Shown: positions 24,478 to 33,329, numbered from the stretch's first letter. The stretch: DNA of 64,000 bases from Mesonia sp. K7 (GCF_003233725.1 NZ_QKQV01000002.1:1-64000), one strand, 5' to 3'. Numbers and translations are program-made. The notes: a model not told the origin generated them from the letters alone.

Positions 24478-26469
24478 ATGAATTCAAGATCCATATCAAC
24501 TGATATTAATATTTCTAAAGAAGAAGTAAAAAATTTACTCTTTCAAATGCTTCAACCACGACTTATCGAAGAAAAAATGCTTATTCTTCTTCGTCAAGGA
24601 CGTATATCCAAATGGTTTAGCGGAATAGGACAAGAAGCGATTGCTGTTGGTGTTACGATGTGTATGCAGCACGATGAATATATTCTTCCGATGCATCGCA
24701 ATTTGGGTGTTTTTACTTCTAGAAATATTCCTTTATACCGTTTGTTTTCGCAGTGGCAAGGAAAAGCTGCTGGTTTTACCAAAGGTCGAGACCGTAGTTT
24801 TCATTTTGGTACCCAAGAATACAAAATCGTCGGCATGATTTCGCATCTTGGTCCACAATTGGGTGTTGCCGACGGTATTGCGCTAGCGCATCAACTGAAA
24901 AATGAAAAAAAAATCACCGCTGTTTTTACAGGCGAAGGAGCTACAAGCGAAGGCGATTTTCATGAGGCACTTAACGTAGCTTCGGTATGGAAGTTACCAG
25001 TTTTGTTCTGTATCGAAAATAATGGTTATGGCTTGTCAACGCCAACTTCTGAACAATACAATTGCGAGAACTTGGCCGATAGAGGAGTAGGGTACGGCAT
25101 GGAAAGTCATATCATTGACGGTAACAATGCACTTGAGGTTTACACAAAAGTAAAAACCATCACCGAATCGATGAGAGAAGATCCACGTCCAGTTCTATTG
25201 GAGTTTAAAACCTTTAGGATGCGTGGTCACGAAGAAGCTAGCGGAACAAAATACGTTCCGCAGGAATTGTTACAGTTTTGGGCTGAGAAAGACCCTGTAG
25301 AGCAATTAAAAAACTATGTGTTGGAAAACAATATTCTTACAGAAGAACAGATTACACATCAGGAAGATATCTATAAAGCAGAAATACAACTACATCTTCA
25401 AAAAGCAGATGACGAGCCTGTTATAGAAGCCCACACAGAAACGGAACTAAACGATGTTTATGCTCCTTTTGATTTTGAAGAAATACAAACTTCATCTCAA
25501 GAAAAAGAAGAAATGCGATTTATCGATGCGATTTCAAAGGGTTTATACCAAGCCATGGAAAAGCACGATAATTTGGTCATTGTGGGGCAAGATATTGCCG
25601 AATATGGAGGTGTCTTTAAAATTACCGAAGGTTTTGTAGACACTTTTGGAAAAGAACGTGTACGCAACACTCCAATTTGTGAGTCGGCGATTGTGACAAC
25701 AGCAATGGGGCTTTCCATAAAAGGCATGAAGGCCATCGTCGAAATGCAGTTTGCCGATTTTGTTTCTTCGGGTTTTAATCCGATTGTAAATTATCTTGCC
25801 AAAGTACATTACCGTTGGGCAGAAAAAGCAGATGTGGTCCTGCGAATGCCTTGCGGTGGAAATGTGGGTGCTGGACCTTTTCATAGTCAAACCAACGAGG
25901 CATGGTTTACCAAAACTCCAGGTTTAAAAGTGGTTTATCCTGCTTTTCCATACGATGCCAAAGGCTTATTGTTAACGGCCATCGAAGACCCAAACCCAGT
26001 ACTGTTCTTTGAACATAAAGCACTCTACCGAAGTGTTTTAGGTGATGTTCCAAAAGATTATTATACGATTCCTTTTGGCAAAGCAAGTTTACTGAAAAAG
26101 GGTAGCAGTATGACCATTATTTCTTATGGAGCTGGAGTTCATTGGGCATTGGAAACCATTGAAAAACTAAACCTAGAAGATGTTGATCTTATAGATCTAA
26201 GGACATTACAACCTTTAGACACCGAAACGATTTATACTTCCGTAAAAAAAACCGGAAAGGTAATTATTTTACAAGAAGATTCACTTTTTGGCGGAATCGC
26301 TTCAGATCTAGCGGCTTTGATCAACGAAAATTGTTTTGAGTACCTCGATGCTCCGGTCAAAAGAGTAGGGAGTTTAGACACCCCTATACCTTTTAACAAG
26401 TCTTTGGAAAATAATTATTTAGCTAAAAGTAGGTTTGAAAAAGCTTTGTTAGAATTACAGGCCTATTAA
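24478..26469 (+). CDS. 2-oxoacid dehydrogenase E1, fused alpha and beta subunits
   Basis: A 663-residue thiamine-diphosphate enzyme, E1 of a branched-chain 2-oxoacid dehydrogenase-type complex. The alpha half (residues 1-330) has FSGIGQEAIAVGV and the ThDP motif GEGATSEGDFHEALN ... NNGYG at about 150-180. The beta half starts near residue 340 (MRFIDAISKGLYQAMEKHDN, GQDIAEYGGVFKITEGF) and ends with the transketolase C-domain (LIDLRTLQPLD, EDSLFGGIASDL, then VGSLDTPIPF). Many bacteria encode the halves separately, whereas Bacteroidota often carry this fusion. It decarboxylates branched 2-oxoacids for iso-fatty acid synthesis or Val/Leu/Ile breakdown. No E2/E3 gene is adjacent. Confidence 0.93.
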   Translation: MNSRSISTDINISKEEVKNLLFQMLQPRLIEEKMLILLRQGRISKWFSGIGQEAIAVGVTMCMQHDEYILPMHRNLGVFTSRNIPLYRLFSQWQGKAAGFTKGRDRSFHFGTQEYKIVGMISHLGPQLGVADGIALAHQLKNEKKITAVFTGEGATSEGDFHEALNVASVWKLPVLFCIENNGYGLSTPTSEQYNCENLADRGVGYGMESHIIDGNNALEVYTKVKTITESMREDPRPVLLEFKTFRMRGHEEASGTKYVPQELLQFWAEKDPVEQLKNYVLENNILTEEQITHQEDIYKAEIQLHLQKADDEPVIEAHTETELNDVYAPFDFEEIQTSSQEKEEMRFIDAISKGLYQAMEKHDNLVIVGQDIAEYGGVFKITEGFVDTFGKERVRNTPICESAIVTTAMGLSIKGMKAIVEMQFADFVSSGFNPIVNYLAKVHYRWAEKADVVLRMPCGGNVGAGPFHSQTNEAWFTKTPGLKVVYPAFPYDAKGLLLTAIEDPNPVLFFEHKALYRSVLGDVPKDYYTIPFGKASLLKKGSSMTIISYGAGVHWALETIEKLNLEDVDLIDLRTLQPLDTETIYTSVKKTGKVIILQEDSLFGGIASDLAALINENCFEYLDAPVKRVGSLDTPIPFNKSLENNYLAKSRFEKALLELQAY

Positions 26470-26536
26470 ATTTAGTTTTCTTTAACATAAAATCGTTAAA
26501 CATTCTTAATAAAAAATATTTTCAAGTTTTCGAGTT

Positions 26537-26544
26537 TATTTTTG
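26537..26544 (+). promoter_or_regulatory. Bacteroidetes -7 box candidate
   Basis: TATTTTTG matches TAnnTTTG and lies 26 bp before the ATG of the lipocalin-like lipoprotein gene. The upstream -33 element is not clear. Confidence 0.45.
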
Positions 26545-26570
26545 GTAGAACATTAACCAAATTTTAGTTT

Positions 26571-27050
26571 ATGAAAAAAATAGTTTTTTTATTGTTGGCT
26601 GTAGCAACATTAACTTCGTGTTACACCACAAAAACAGAAAGACAAGCTGAAAGAGTTTTTAAAGGAGTTTGGACACTTACAAGTATAACTTATCCAAACA
26701 GTTCTACATTTGTAGAATCAACACTTTTTAGAGACGCCACAGCGAAATGCTTTGAAAATTCTAATTGGAATTTTGTACCAAACAATAACCAGGGGAATTA
26801 CTCTTTAACAGGAGCAGGTTGTGATGACACACCAAGAAGTATTGTATGGTCTGTACAAGAAGTAGATGCTTCTACAGGACTTTATTCGTTTTTGTTAAAA
26901 GTAGTAGCTGAAGGTGAAAATGCAAGAAAAGTAGACACTGGTTTTAGAGTACAATTAGCAAGCCTAACAGAAACTACCATGTCTTGGGAACAAACAGCTT
27001 ATTATGAAGGCGAGCCTATCATAATCAGAATGAACTTCACAAAATTATAA
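26571..27050 (+). CDS. Lipocalin-like lipoprotein
   Basis: A 159-residue predicted lipoprotein. The signal peptide ends at the lipobox LTSC with Cys17. The mature part begins with the lipocalin-like GVWTLTSITYP motif (the GxW strand) and continues as an alternating-strand beta-barrel (NNQGNYSLTGAGC, TMSWEQTAYYEGEPIIIRMN, ending FTKL). Three further Cys residues could form a disulfide. Small lipocalin-family lipoproteins of this length are common in flavobacteria and bind hydrophobic ligands, but none is known here. It precedes an OmpA lipoprotein by 30 bp and may be co-transcribed with it. Confidence 0.85.
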   Translation: MKKIVFLLLAVATLTSCYTTKTERQAERVFKGVWTLTSITYPNSSTFVESTLFRDATAKCFENSNWNFVPNNNQGNYSLTGAGCDDTPRSIVWSVQEVDASTGLYSFLLKVVAEGENARKVDTGFRVQLASLTETTMSWEQTAYYEGEPIIIRMNFTKL

Positions 27051-27080
27051 TCAATTAACTTATCTAAAATACAAACAAAA

Positions 27081-27779
27081 ATGAAAAAGTATATCAATAA
27101 ATCTATCGCCCTTGTAGTAGCTTTAAGTTTTATCTTTGCTGGCTGCGAATCAATACAAAATGCAAATAACGCTCAAAAAGGAGGTGCTATTGGAGCTACT
27201 GGTGGAGCTGTAATTGGCGGTGTGATAGGAAATAACGTAGGAGATGGTGACAACACTGCTCTTGGAGCCATTATTGGAGGTGTTGTTGGTGGAGCTGCTG
27301 GTGCATATATTGGTAGCCGAATGGACAAACAAGCACAAGAAATTGAAAACGAAATCCCTGGTGCTGAAGTTACTCGAGTAGGTGAAGGGATTAACGTAAC
27401 TTTCGATGAAAATAGTGGTGTTTATTTTGCAACAAACAAGTCAGACATCAATGCACAATCACAAGAAACCTTAAACAAATTGGTGAAAATTTTTAAAGAA
27501 TACCCACAAACCAATGTATTGGTCGAAGGGCATACAGACAGCACTGGTTCTGAAGCATACAATATGACTTTATCGAAAGAACGTGCGATGTCGGTAACCA
27601 ATTATTTAACTTCTAGTGGTTTAGACAATGGTAGATTTACGACAAAATGGTACGGAGAAACCCAACCAAAATACGATAACACTACTGAAGAAGGAAGAGC
27701 AAAAAATAGAAGAGTAGAGTTAGCGATTGTTGCCAATGAAGAGTTAAAAGAAGAAGCACAACAACAAACAGGAAACTAA
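27081..27779 (+). CDS. OmpA-family lipoprotein with glycine zipper
   Basis: A 232-residue envelope protein. The lipobox is FAGC with Cys22. Residues 30-85 form a glycine zipper (GGAIGATGGAVIGGVIGNNV and a second run GAIIGGVVGGAAGAYIGSRM), a membrane-associating helix pair also seen in Rickettsia 17-kDa antigens. The C-terminal OmpA domain at about 105-225 contains TNVLVEGHTDSTGSEAYNMT, then LSKERAMSVTNYL, and the peptidoglycan-binding AKNRRVELAI. Predicted role: tethering the outer membrane to peptidoglycan. It is followed by an intrinsic terminator. Confidence 0.92.
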   Translation: MKKYINKSIALVVALSFIFAGCESIQNANNAQKGGAIGATGGAVIGGVIGNNVGDGDNTALGAIIGGVVGGAAGAYIGSRMDKQAQEIENEIPGAEVTRVGEGINVTFDENSGVYFATNKSDINAQSQETLNKLVKIFKEYPQTNVLVEGHTDSTGSEAYNMTLSKERAMSVTNYLTSSGLDNGRFTTKWYGETQPKYDNTTEEGRAKNRRVELAIVANEELKEEAQQQTGN

Positions 27780-27813
27780 TTTAGAAAATAGATAGTTTAT
27801 ATTTTTAGTTATG

Positions 27814-27847
27814 AAAAGTCTGGGCTATTGTCCAGACTTTTTTTATC
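27814..27847 (+). terminator. Intrinsic terminator after the OmpA lipoprotein gene
   Basis: 10-bp stem AAAAGTCTGG/CCAGACTTTT around GCTATTGT, followed by TTTTTTATC. Confidence 0.88.
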
Positions 27848-27856
27848 TTTAAGTTT

Positions 27857-28402
27857 ATGAAATTGAAATATTTATACCTTGTCATTTTAGGTTGCGTATT
27901 AAGTAGTTGTGGTACTCCAAAAGATATCAATCCTGCTGATGTCGCTCAGATCAAAGATTGGTTGAAACAAAACGAATATCATATTAAGCTAACGCACGCC
28001 AATCCACAAGTCACTAATGCAATGCAACAAGTAGCCAATAGTGGTGTTTTAGCACTCGGAAATACTGCCAATAGTATCAGTCTAATGGGTTCCACAAGTT
28101 ATGTAGAAATGACAAATGATAGCATTATAGGCTATTTACCTTATTATGGCGAAAGACAAGTGGTAAACAATTTAAATTCAGGTGGAATAGAATTTAATGG
28201 AATCCCAAAAAATTATCAGGTCACCTTTAACGAGAAAAAACAAACACACCAAATTACCTTTGATATCGACCAAGTAGAGTCAAATGAAAACTATCAAATA
28301 CGCATGGAAATCTTTCCCAACAAAAAAGTGTATTTAAATATCAACAGCACACAACGTAGAGGAATCAGTTACGATGGGTATATCCAAGCGCTGGAAGAGT
28401 AA
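27857..28402 (+). CDS. DUF4251-like lipoprotein
   Basis: A 181-residue predicted lipoprotein, lipobox LSSC with Cys18 followed by GTPKD. The body matches the small DUF4251 family of Bacteroidota: an N-terminal helix, a central SYVEMTNDSIIGYLPYYGER segment, then NGIPKNYQVTFNEKKQTHQI and a closing beta sheet with VYLNINSTQRRGISYDGYI. The family has no known activity and is thought to be periplasmic or outer-membrane attached. It begins just after the terminator of the OmpA gene, so it should have its own promoter, and it is followed after 12 bp by another small gene. Confidence 0.82.
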   Translation: MKLKYLYLVILGCVLSSCGTPKDINPADVAQIKDWLKQNEYHIKLTHANPQVTNAMQQVANSGVLALGNTANSISLMGSTSYVEMTNDSIIGYLPYYGERQVVNNLNSGGIEFNGIPKNYQVTFNEKKQTHQITFDIDQVESNENYQIRMEIFPNKKVYLNINSTQRRGISYDGYIQALEE

Positions 28403-28414
28403 AAGTTTATAAAT

Positions 28415-28786
28415 ATGAAAAAATATAAAATTACAATTTTAAATATTTTAGTAATAATTATAATTCTCATAATCTTAAAACAACTGAACCCTGTTTTAGA
28501 GTTAGATGGTTACTCAGGGAATATCAAACGACTTTTATATAATACTGACGATACTGTTTATTCAAATCAATATTTTGATTCTAAATTTCTAGAAATAAAA
28601 GAAGGAATGAGTCTTGATCAGGTTTATGACATTCTAGGCACACCAATTAGAGAAGATAAAGAAGAAAATGAAAATTATTTACTTTGGTTTTCAATGTCAC
28701 CAAATTCACTCAATTACAGAAAAAGAAATGTCATATTAGAGAATAATAAAGTTGTTAAGATTCACTCTGAATATTATATTGACTAA
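28415..28786 (+). CDS. Small membrane-anchored protein with SmpA/OmlA-like domain
   Basis: A 123-residue protein. Residues 5-22 form an uncleaved-looking hydrophobic segment (ITILNILVIIIILIILK) without a lipobox Cys. Residues 63-120 show EIKEGMSLDQVYDILGTPIR and then a short beta meander ending VILENNKVVKIHSEYYID, which resembles the BamE/SmpA fold (the GMS...V..ilG.P pattern). It lies 12 bp after the DUF4251-like gene. Role unknown; BamE-like domains often mediate protein-protein contacts in the envelope. Confidence 0.65.
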   Translation: MKKYKITILNILVIIIILIILKQLNPVLELDGYSGNIKRLLYNTDDTVYSNQYFDSKFLEIKEGMSLDQVYDILGTPIREDKEENENYLLWFSMSPNSLNYRKRNVILENNKVVKIHSEYYID

Positions 28787-28869
28787 ATTATTTTGATTAA
28801 CACAATCCATTTTCCGTGTAGTAAAAAAACTAAAAAGGAGTATAAGACTATTTAATCTTCTAAAGTACA

Positions 28870-28900
<31 letters not shown>

Positions 28901-28974
28901 AAACTTTATAAAATAATAACTATTTACAGTTATTCTTCATATATGATGTAAAAAACAAAACCGCCAACAAAGAG

Positions 28975-29340
28975 CTATTCTTTATAACCTACAGCAATAT
29001 CCCCTAAAAAATCATCTAAATCAAGCTGAAACAAAGTTCCATGAACTAAATCACGTATTTGTGATAATTCTTCTCGCGTCATTGCAAAACTTAAATTTTC
29101 TTGTGGTGTATTCAATAAAAAAGATTTCTCTTGCTTATTTTTCGGACAGCATTGGCATTTATGTGAATGCTCAATAGCCAATTGAATTTGATGGTAAAAT
29201 TCAGCAACTTCATCTTTAGTCAATAATAAACCTGTTTTTCTAAAAACCAATTGTATTTTATTTATTTGGGCAAGATCACCACGTTTCCATTGAAATGTGA
29301 TTCCAAATTGGTTGTAGTAAATAGTTTGTATATCTTCCAT
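28975..29340 (-). CDS. Unknown small protein with a CQCC motif
   Basis: A 121-residue soluble protein starting at the ATG at 29340 (MEDIQTIYYNQFGITFQWKR); an upstream ATG would add nine residues. The central HSHKCQCCPKNKQEKS motif places three Cys and two His within 11 residues, a possible metal or redox site. Helices on both sides (LTKDEVAEFYHQIQLAIE, FAMTREELSQIRDLVHGTLF) suggest a compact helical protein. I recognise no named family with certainty. It stands alone between the minus-strand carbonic anhydrase operon and a 188-bp AT-rich gap in which I see nothing. Confidence 0.65.
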   Translation of the reverse strand: MEDIQTIYYNQFGITFQWKRGDLAQINKIQLVFRKTGLLLTKDEVAEFYHQIQLAIEHSHKCQCCPKNKQEKSFLLNTPQENLSFAMTREELSQIRDLVHGTLFQLDLDDFLGDIAVGYKE

Positions 29341-29436
29341 AATTAAGCTGCTGAATTCGTTATTCAAATTTAATTAGAATTATTCTAAATAACAATCATT
29401 AAAACCTAATCTTTTTTAACTCTTAATTAATACCAA

Positions 29437-29470
29437 TAAAAAAGCTCCTACATTTTTGTAAGAGCTTTTA
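29437..29470 (-). terminator. Intrinsic terminator of the carbonic anhydrase operon
   Basis: AAAAGCTC and GAGCTTTT form an 8-bp outer stem, extended by CTAC/GTA with one mismatch. On the minus strand it is followed by TTTTTTATTGG. It lies 22 bp beyond the stop at 29492. Confidence 0.85.
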
Positions 29471-29491
29471 AATCATTTATATAAGTTTATC

Positions 29492-30058
29492 TTATAAAAA
29501 ATCTACTTTTCCGCTACCTAAGTTATAATACGCCGGAACAATTTGCACATCACCATTGCTAACAGCATTACCAATGATGCTTGATCTGCTTTTTAATTCT
29601 TCTGCCGTTACTTTGGCGTTGGTTTTTACCACGGTATTCACATCGGTTTTGTTTTCACTCTTGTGAATAGCTGGCGTTATGTGTGACACCAAATGATTTA
29701 AGTTGTAACCGTTATCACCACCATTAATGGCTGCCGTTACCGCACCACAAGCTTCGTGACCTAACACTACAATGGTATTGGTTTTGAGGTGTGCTACTGC
29801 ATATTCTATACTCGCAATGGTCGAACTGTTAGCTATATTACCAGCGACACGGCAAACAAATAATTCACCTAAACCGGTATCAAAGGCCAACTCAGGAACA
29901 ACTCTACTGTCTGCACAACTCAAAATAATGGCATATGGCTGTTGTCCACCCGTCAAGTCGTCTCTTCTTGAGCTGTTTTGCAACTTTCCGTCAAGTTTAT
30001 CTTCTACAAATCTTTGGTTTCCTTCTTTTAATCTACTGAGTACTTCGTTTTTCGTCAT
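29492..30058 (-). CDS. Beta-class carbonic anhydrase
   Basis: A 188-residue zinc enzyme interconverting CO2 and bicarbonate, with no signal peptide and so cytosolic. All zinc and catalytic residues are present: Cys48, Asp50 and Arg52 in LSCADSRVVP, and His101 and Cys104 in LGHEACGAV. FVCRVAGNIA near 67 completes the active-site signature. It is the third gene of a minus-strand set, 20 bp after a secreted unknown protein, which itself follows the PagL-like gene. The set ends with a terminator. The link between a cytosolic carbonic anhydrase and two envelope proteins is unexplained. Confidence 0.95.
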   Translation of the reverse strand: MTKNEVLSRLKEGNQRFVEDKLDGKLQNSSRRDDLTGGQQPYAIILSCADSRVVPELAFDTGLGELFVCRVAGNIANSSTIASIEYAVAHLKTNTIVVLGHEACGAVTAAINGGDNGYNLNHLVSHITPAIHKSENKTDVNTVVKTNAKVTAEELKSRSSIIGNAVSNGDVQIVPAYYNLGSGKVDFL

Positions 30059-30078
30059 TTTTATTATATAGTTTTAGT

Positions 30079-30744
30079 TTAATTTTCTCCTTCTTTGATT
30101 ACCATAAGACTCGCTTTGTAACCCGTAGCTAGGTTCCATACGTTTTGCGAGATCATATTTCCTTGGTCATCATACACCTTGAACTCGGCGGTGTTGGGTC
30201 CAGATTCTCCTTGGTTTAAAGCTTTTATTTCTATTTTATTAAATCCTTCTTCAAGGAAAACGTTGACCACTTTATAGGTTGCGTCTAAAAAAATTTGTGC
30301 TACTTGTACTTTGCCATTGACAATTACTTGTACTAAATCACCATCAACCGCCATATGGTCACGACAGGTTATTTTTACAAACTTTCCGTTATTTCTAAAT
30401 TCCCCAAAATCCTGATTTTTTTGATACTTCTCTCCTCTTCCCTTCTCGCCTTCTTTTTTAGCTAAATATTTTGGTGTAAATTTTTTATGGGGGTCTAAAA
30501 ATTCTTCGTCTTCGCGAATGCTCATTTCATTGGCAGAACCTTCTAGTTTGGCATCTTCTGTCGTCTCCAAAAACAAGTTACTTTTCTTTTGGGTTAAACC
30601 CGGTGTCGAACGCGCAAAACCGCCTGTATTCATCGTTGAACCACCTAAAGTTCCCGAAGGTAGCGTATTGCTGTCGAGCTGTGCTTGGCAAAAACCAAAA
30701 GCGCTCAACGAAAAAAGTATACCTAAAAGTGAATTTATTTTCAT
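30079..30744 (-). CDS. Secreted protein of unknown function
   Basis: A 221-residue protein with a signal peptide (residues 1-21, ending FGFCQA before QLDSN). The first half is low-complexity and polar (SGTLGGSTMNTGGFARSTPG, EKGRGEKYQKNQDFGEFRNN). The second half is an Ig-like or CBM-like beta sandwich: VKITCRDHMAVDGDLVQVIV, NGKVQVAQIFL, NVFLEEGFNKIEIKALNQGE, then TAEFKVYDDQGNMISQNVWN. The Cys at the end of the signal region is not in a good lipobox position. The ATG at 30744 is chosen over one seven codons upstream because it opens the signal peptide. It lies between the PagL-like gene (23 bp) and the carbonic anhydrase (20 bp). Confidence 0.75.
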   Translation of the reverse strand: MKINSLLGILFSLSAFGFCQAQLDSNTLPSGTLGGSTMNTGGFARSTPGLTQKKSNLFLETTEDAKLEGSANEMSIREDEEFLDPHKKFTPKYLAKKEGEKGRGEKYQKNQDFGEFRNNGKFVKITCRDHMAVDGDLVQVIVNGKVQVAQIFLDATYKVVNVFLEEGFNKIEIKALNQGESGPNTAEFKVYDDQGNMISQNVWNLATGYKASLMVIKEGEN

Positions 30745-30767
30745 TATAAAAAACTTTTCACACAAAT

Positions 30768-31955
30768 TTACGGAAAAGAATATCCGAATCCAATAGTGAG
30801 CGGAATAGCTACTCCTGGGTTTTCAGTAAATATATTTCCGTTAGAATAATGTGCAATTTTAAAATCTAATTGATATGCTCTTTCATCACCAAAAATCATA
30901 CCTAAACCCATAAAATCTTGAAAAGTTGCTTTTTCTCCGGTATCAATTCCGTCTAAGGTAGCATCAGATAAATAAGTTGGCCCGATAAGCGAGTAGTTAA
31001 AATAAAAATCTACCGGTTGGGTTCGTAAAAACCACCACTTGACATTCGGGTAAACCGATAGTGCCCAAAAATCATCTCCTCCTCGGGTGTTGTAATAACT
31101 AAAACTCGTTCCCAACTCTAATGAAAAAGTTTTTTTAGTCTGAAAAACCGTACGTTGGTAACTTAGCCAAAATCCGTTTTCGGCATAAACATCACCCAAC
31201 CAAAACATCGGAATACTCGTTTGGAGTCCACTAGAAAATTGGCGATTGATGTTAAAGCCCATAAAATCGGAACTATAACCAAACAACAACTGGTTTTTAG
31301 GAAAATAATACGGACTCTCCAAAACGGCTTGTTTTTTTTCTTCTGACAAGGTAGGGACATAAAAATTCATTCCGGCAGCAATAAGGTACGTGCTAGGTTG
31401 GTTGTCACTACTTTTAGGTGGCGAATACGTCGCATTTAGTGTTAAATCGAATTTATCGCTGAGATGATATGCCACTCCTGCTCCACCAATTGGATAGATA
31501 TAATGTAAACTCTCCACATATTCTCGGTCGTCTATGCTAAAACCAACTCGTGTTACATTACTAATTCCAGCTTCGAAAAAAAGGTCCCATTTATCAGAAA
31601 TTCTAAAATCCCGTAAAGCAGAAATCGCCCAGATGTTCGTCCATACGGTTTTGTTCCATTCGGTATGGTCTACATTATTGTAAGACGTCCAAGCGGCAGG
31701 TCGCATCACACTAAATTGTGCTCGATAGTTTTCACCTAAACGGAAACCAAACGCAAACCTACCCCCAAAAGTATTTTTTGCGGTAATGCTTTCCACGTAA
31801 GTGTTTTCGGGCAAAATTTCCTCTCCATAATTATAATTGATCAAACCTAAATTGGCACACACATAAAAGTTTCTCAAGTGATCCAAGTTTCGATCTTGAT
31901 TTTGTGCCAAAAGGAAATTGGAAAGCAAAAGTAAAAACCAACACAGGTGTTTCAT
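30768..31955 (-). CDS. PagL-like (acyloxyacyl hydrolase family) outer-membrane protein with an extra beta-barrel half
   Basis: A 395-residue outer-membrane protein with a signal peptide (residues 1-18, ending LLA before QNQDR). Residues 20-205 look like a first beta-barrel or barrel half with alternating strands (GGRFAFGFRLGENYRAQFSV, KWDLFFEAGISNVTRVGFS). Residues 225-395 resemble PagL lipid A 3-O-deacylase, ending AHYSNGNIFTENPGVA and IPLTIGFGYSF. The PagL catalytic His and Ser are present as HYS. The position of the catalytic Glu appears to be Ala (NPGVA), so activity is uncertain. Typical PagL is about 150-190 residues, so this is roughly doubled. First gene of a three-gene set. Confidence 0.75.
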   Translation of the reverse strand: MKHLCWFLLLLSNFLLAQNQDRNLDHLRNFYVCANLGLINYNYGEEILPENTYVESITAKNTFGGRFAFGFRLGENYRAQFSVMRPAAWTSYNNVDHTEWNKTVWTNIWAISALRDFRISDKWDLFFEAGISNVTRVGFSIDDREYVESLHYIYPIGGAGVAYHLSDKFDLTLNATYSPPKSSDNQPSTYLIAAGMNFYVPTLSEEKKQAVLESPYYFPKNQLLFGYSSDFMGFNINRQFSSGLQTSIPMFWLGDVYAENGFWLSYQRTVFQTKKTFSLELGTSFSYYNTRGGDDFWALSVYPNVKWWFLRTQPVDFYFNYSLIGPTYLSDATLDGIDTGEKATFQDFMGLGMIFGDERAYQLDFKIAHYSNGNIFTENPGVAIPLTIGFGYSFP

Positions 31956-32137
31956 AAGGTATTTTTGAAGCTCGTCAAAGATAAGCTCTTTTTTAAAATT
32001 AGCAGATCTGCTAAAAATCAAAATATTAGGTGTTTCTTTAGGATTTTGTTGACGCTTTTTAACAAAACAATAGCACTCTTAACATAACAATCGAGCAATT
32101 GAACTGTTTTAAAACGAAACACAAAAATTTTTAAACT

Positions 32138-32965
32138 ATGAAAAAGACCTTATTATTCACTTGCATTTCTGCTGCGGTACTCACTTCTTGTGTTTCTAAA
32201 AAGAAATATACCGAGCTTGAAACCGAACTTAATGACACCAAAAGTGTGTTGATGCAAACACGTGTCGAAAAAGAAGAATGTCAAGAAAAGTATGCAGCCA
32301 TCGAGGAAAAAGTAGATAACTACTATGCAAAAATCAATGCTTTACAAGAAGAGAACGACAACAAGTTAGAAATGGTGAACAATGTTGCGGCAATTTCTAA
32401 AAAGTCGAAAGAAGCCATGCGCAAAACACTCCAAAATGTAGATCCTGCGGTTTTAGCGGAAGCAAAAACTATAGAAGACTCTATCGATTTAGCCGTTTCG
32501 CATAATTTGTCTAAATCTTTTGGCGAAGATACCGATGACATCAATATCGATGTCGATAAAACCGTGGTAATGATTACCATATCCGATAAATTATTGTTTA
32601 AAAGTGGTAGCTATTGGGTAAACTCTAAGGCGCACAAACTTTTAGGGAAAATTGCTGATGTGGTAAAATCTGAACCGGCAATGGAAGTTTTAGTCGAAGG
32701 ACATACCGATTCGCAAACCATTGTAGAAGATTCTTATTTAGAAGACAACTGGGATTTAAGTGTGCGTAGAGCGACTTCTATCGTAAGAATTTTGGAAGAT
32801 AAGTTTGGGGTAGATGGGAAACAATTGATTGCTTCTGGTCGATCGAGCTTTCAACCGATTGCCGATAATGCCAGTCGTGATGGGCGTGAGAAAAACAGAA
32901 GAACAAGAATTATCATCTTACCGAACTTAGATAAATTTTTGGCGATGTTAGAAGACAAAGCTTAA
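32138..32965 (+). CDS. OmpA-family lipoprotein with coiled-coil neck
   Basis: A 275-residue envelope lipoprotein, lipobox LTSC with Cys18. Residues 20-75 form a coiled coil (SKKKYTELETELNDTKSVLM ... EEKVDNYYAKINALQEEND), a linker follows to about 135, and the OmpA peptidoglycan-binding domain covers about 145-270: LFKSGSYWVNSKAHKLLGKI, EVLVEGHTDSQTIVEDSYLE, DNWDLSVRRATSIVRILEDK and NRRTRIIILP. The architecture resembles flavobacterial OmpA/MotB lipoproteins that link the outer membrane to peptidoglycan. It stands alone with its own terminator. Confidence 0.92.
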   Translation: MKKTLLFTCISAAVLTSCVSKKKYTELETELNDTKSVLMQTRVEKEECQEKYAAIEEKVDNYYAKINALQEENDNKLEMVNNVAAISKKSKEAMRKTLQNVDPAVLAEAKTIEDSIDLAVSHNLSKSFGEDTDDINIDVDKTVVMITISDKLLFKSGSYWVNSKAHKLLGKIADVVKSEPAMEVLVEGHTDSQTIVEDSYLEDNWDLSVRRATSIVRILEDKFGVDGKQLIASGRSSFQPIADNASRDGREKNRRTRIIILPNLDKFLAMLEDKA

Positions 32966-32985
32966 GATTTAGAATTTTGGTGAAG

Positions 32986-33018
32986 AAAAATCCGCTCTTG
33001 GGCGGATTTTTCGATTTT
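32986..33018 (+). terminator. Intrinsic terminator after the OmpA lipoprotein gene
   Basis: Perfect 10-bp stem AAAAATCCGC/GCGGATTTTT with loop TCTTGG, followed by a CGATTTTT run. Confidence 0.88.
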
Positions 33019-33087
33019 TAACATCACTTCTATTAAAGCACATTTTGAATAATCAGTAAAATAACAATCACTTTAAACTTTATAAAT

Positions 33088-33114
33088 ATGCTTTTTCCAT
33101 TGATGAAAAAGTAT
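33088..33114. repeat. Hairpin (A)TGCTTTTT/AAAAAGTAT, copy 2
   Basis: Same loop CCATTGATG and arms as at 6192-6218, with one change in the outer stem (TGC for TAC). There is no T-run after it. Confidence 0.7.
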
Positions 33115-33329
33115 ACAAAAAATCTAGGCTTATTTTAATTTCTTTAAATTACTACAAAACCATCCTTTACGTACGCAAGGGAAACCGTTTCACTCGTCCC
33201 TTGCTCTTCTCCCTTGCTGCGAATCGTTTTAGCAATATCTACAGAAATTAAAAGTAGGCCGCTTTTGGGTTGTTATATATTCAACTTCATATGAGCTCTT
33301 TTATCTACCTTCTAAAAAGATTATTTTGT

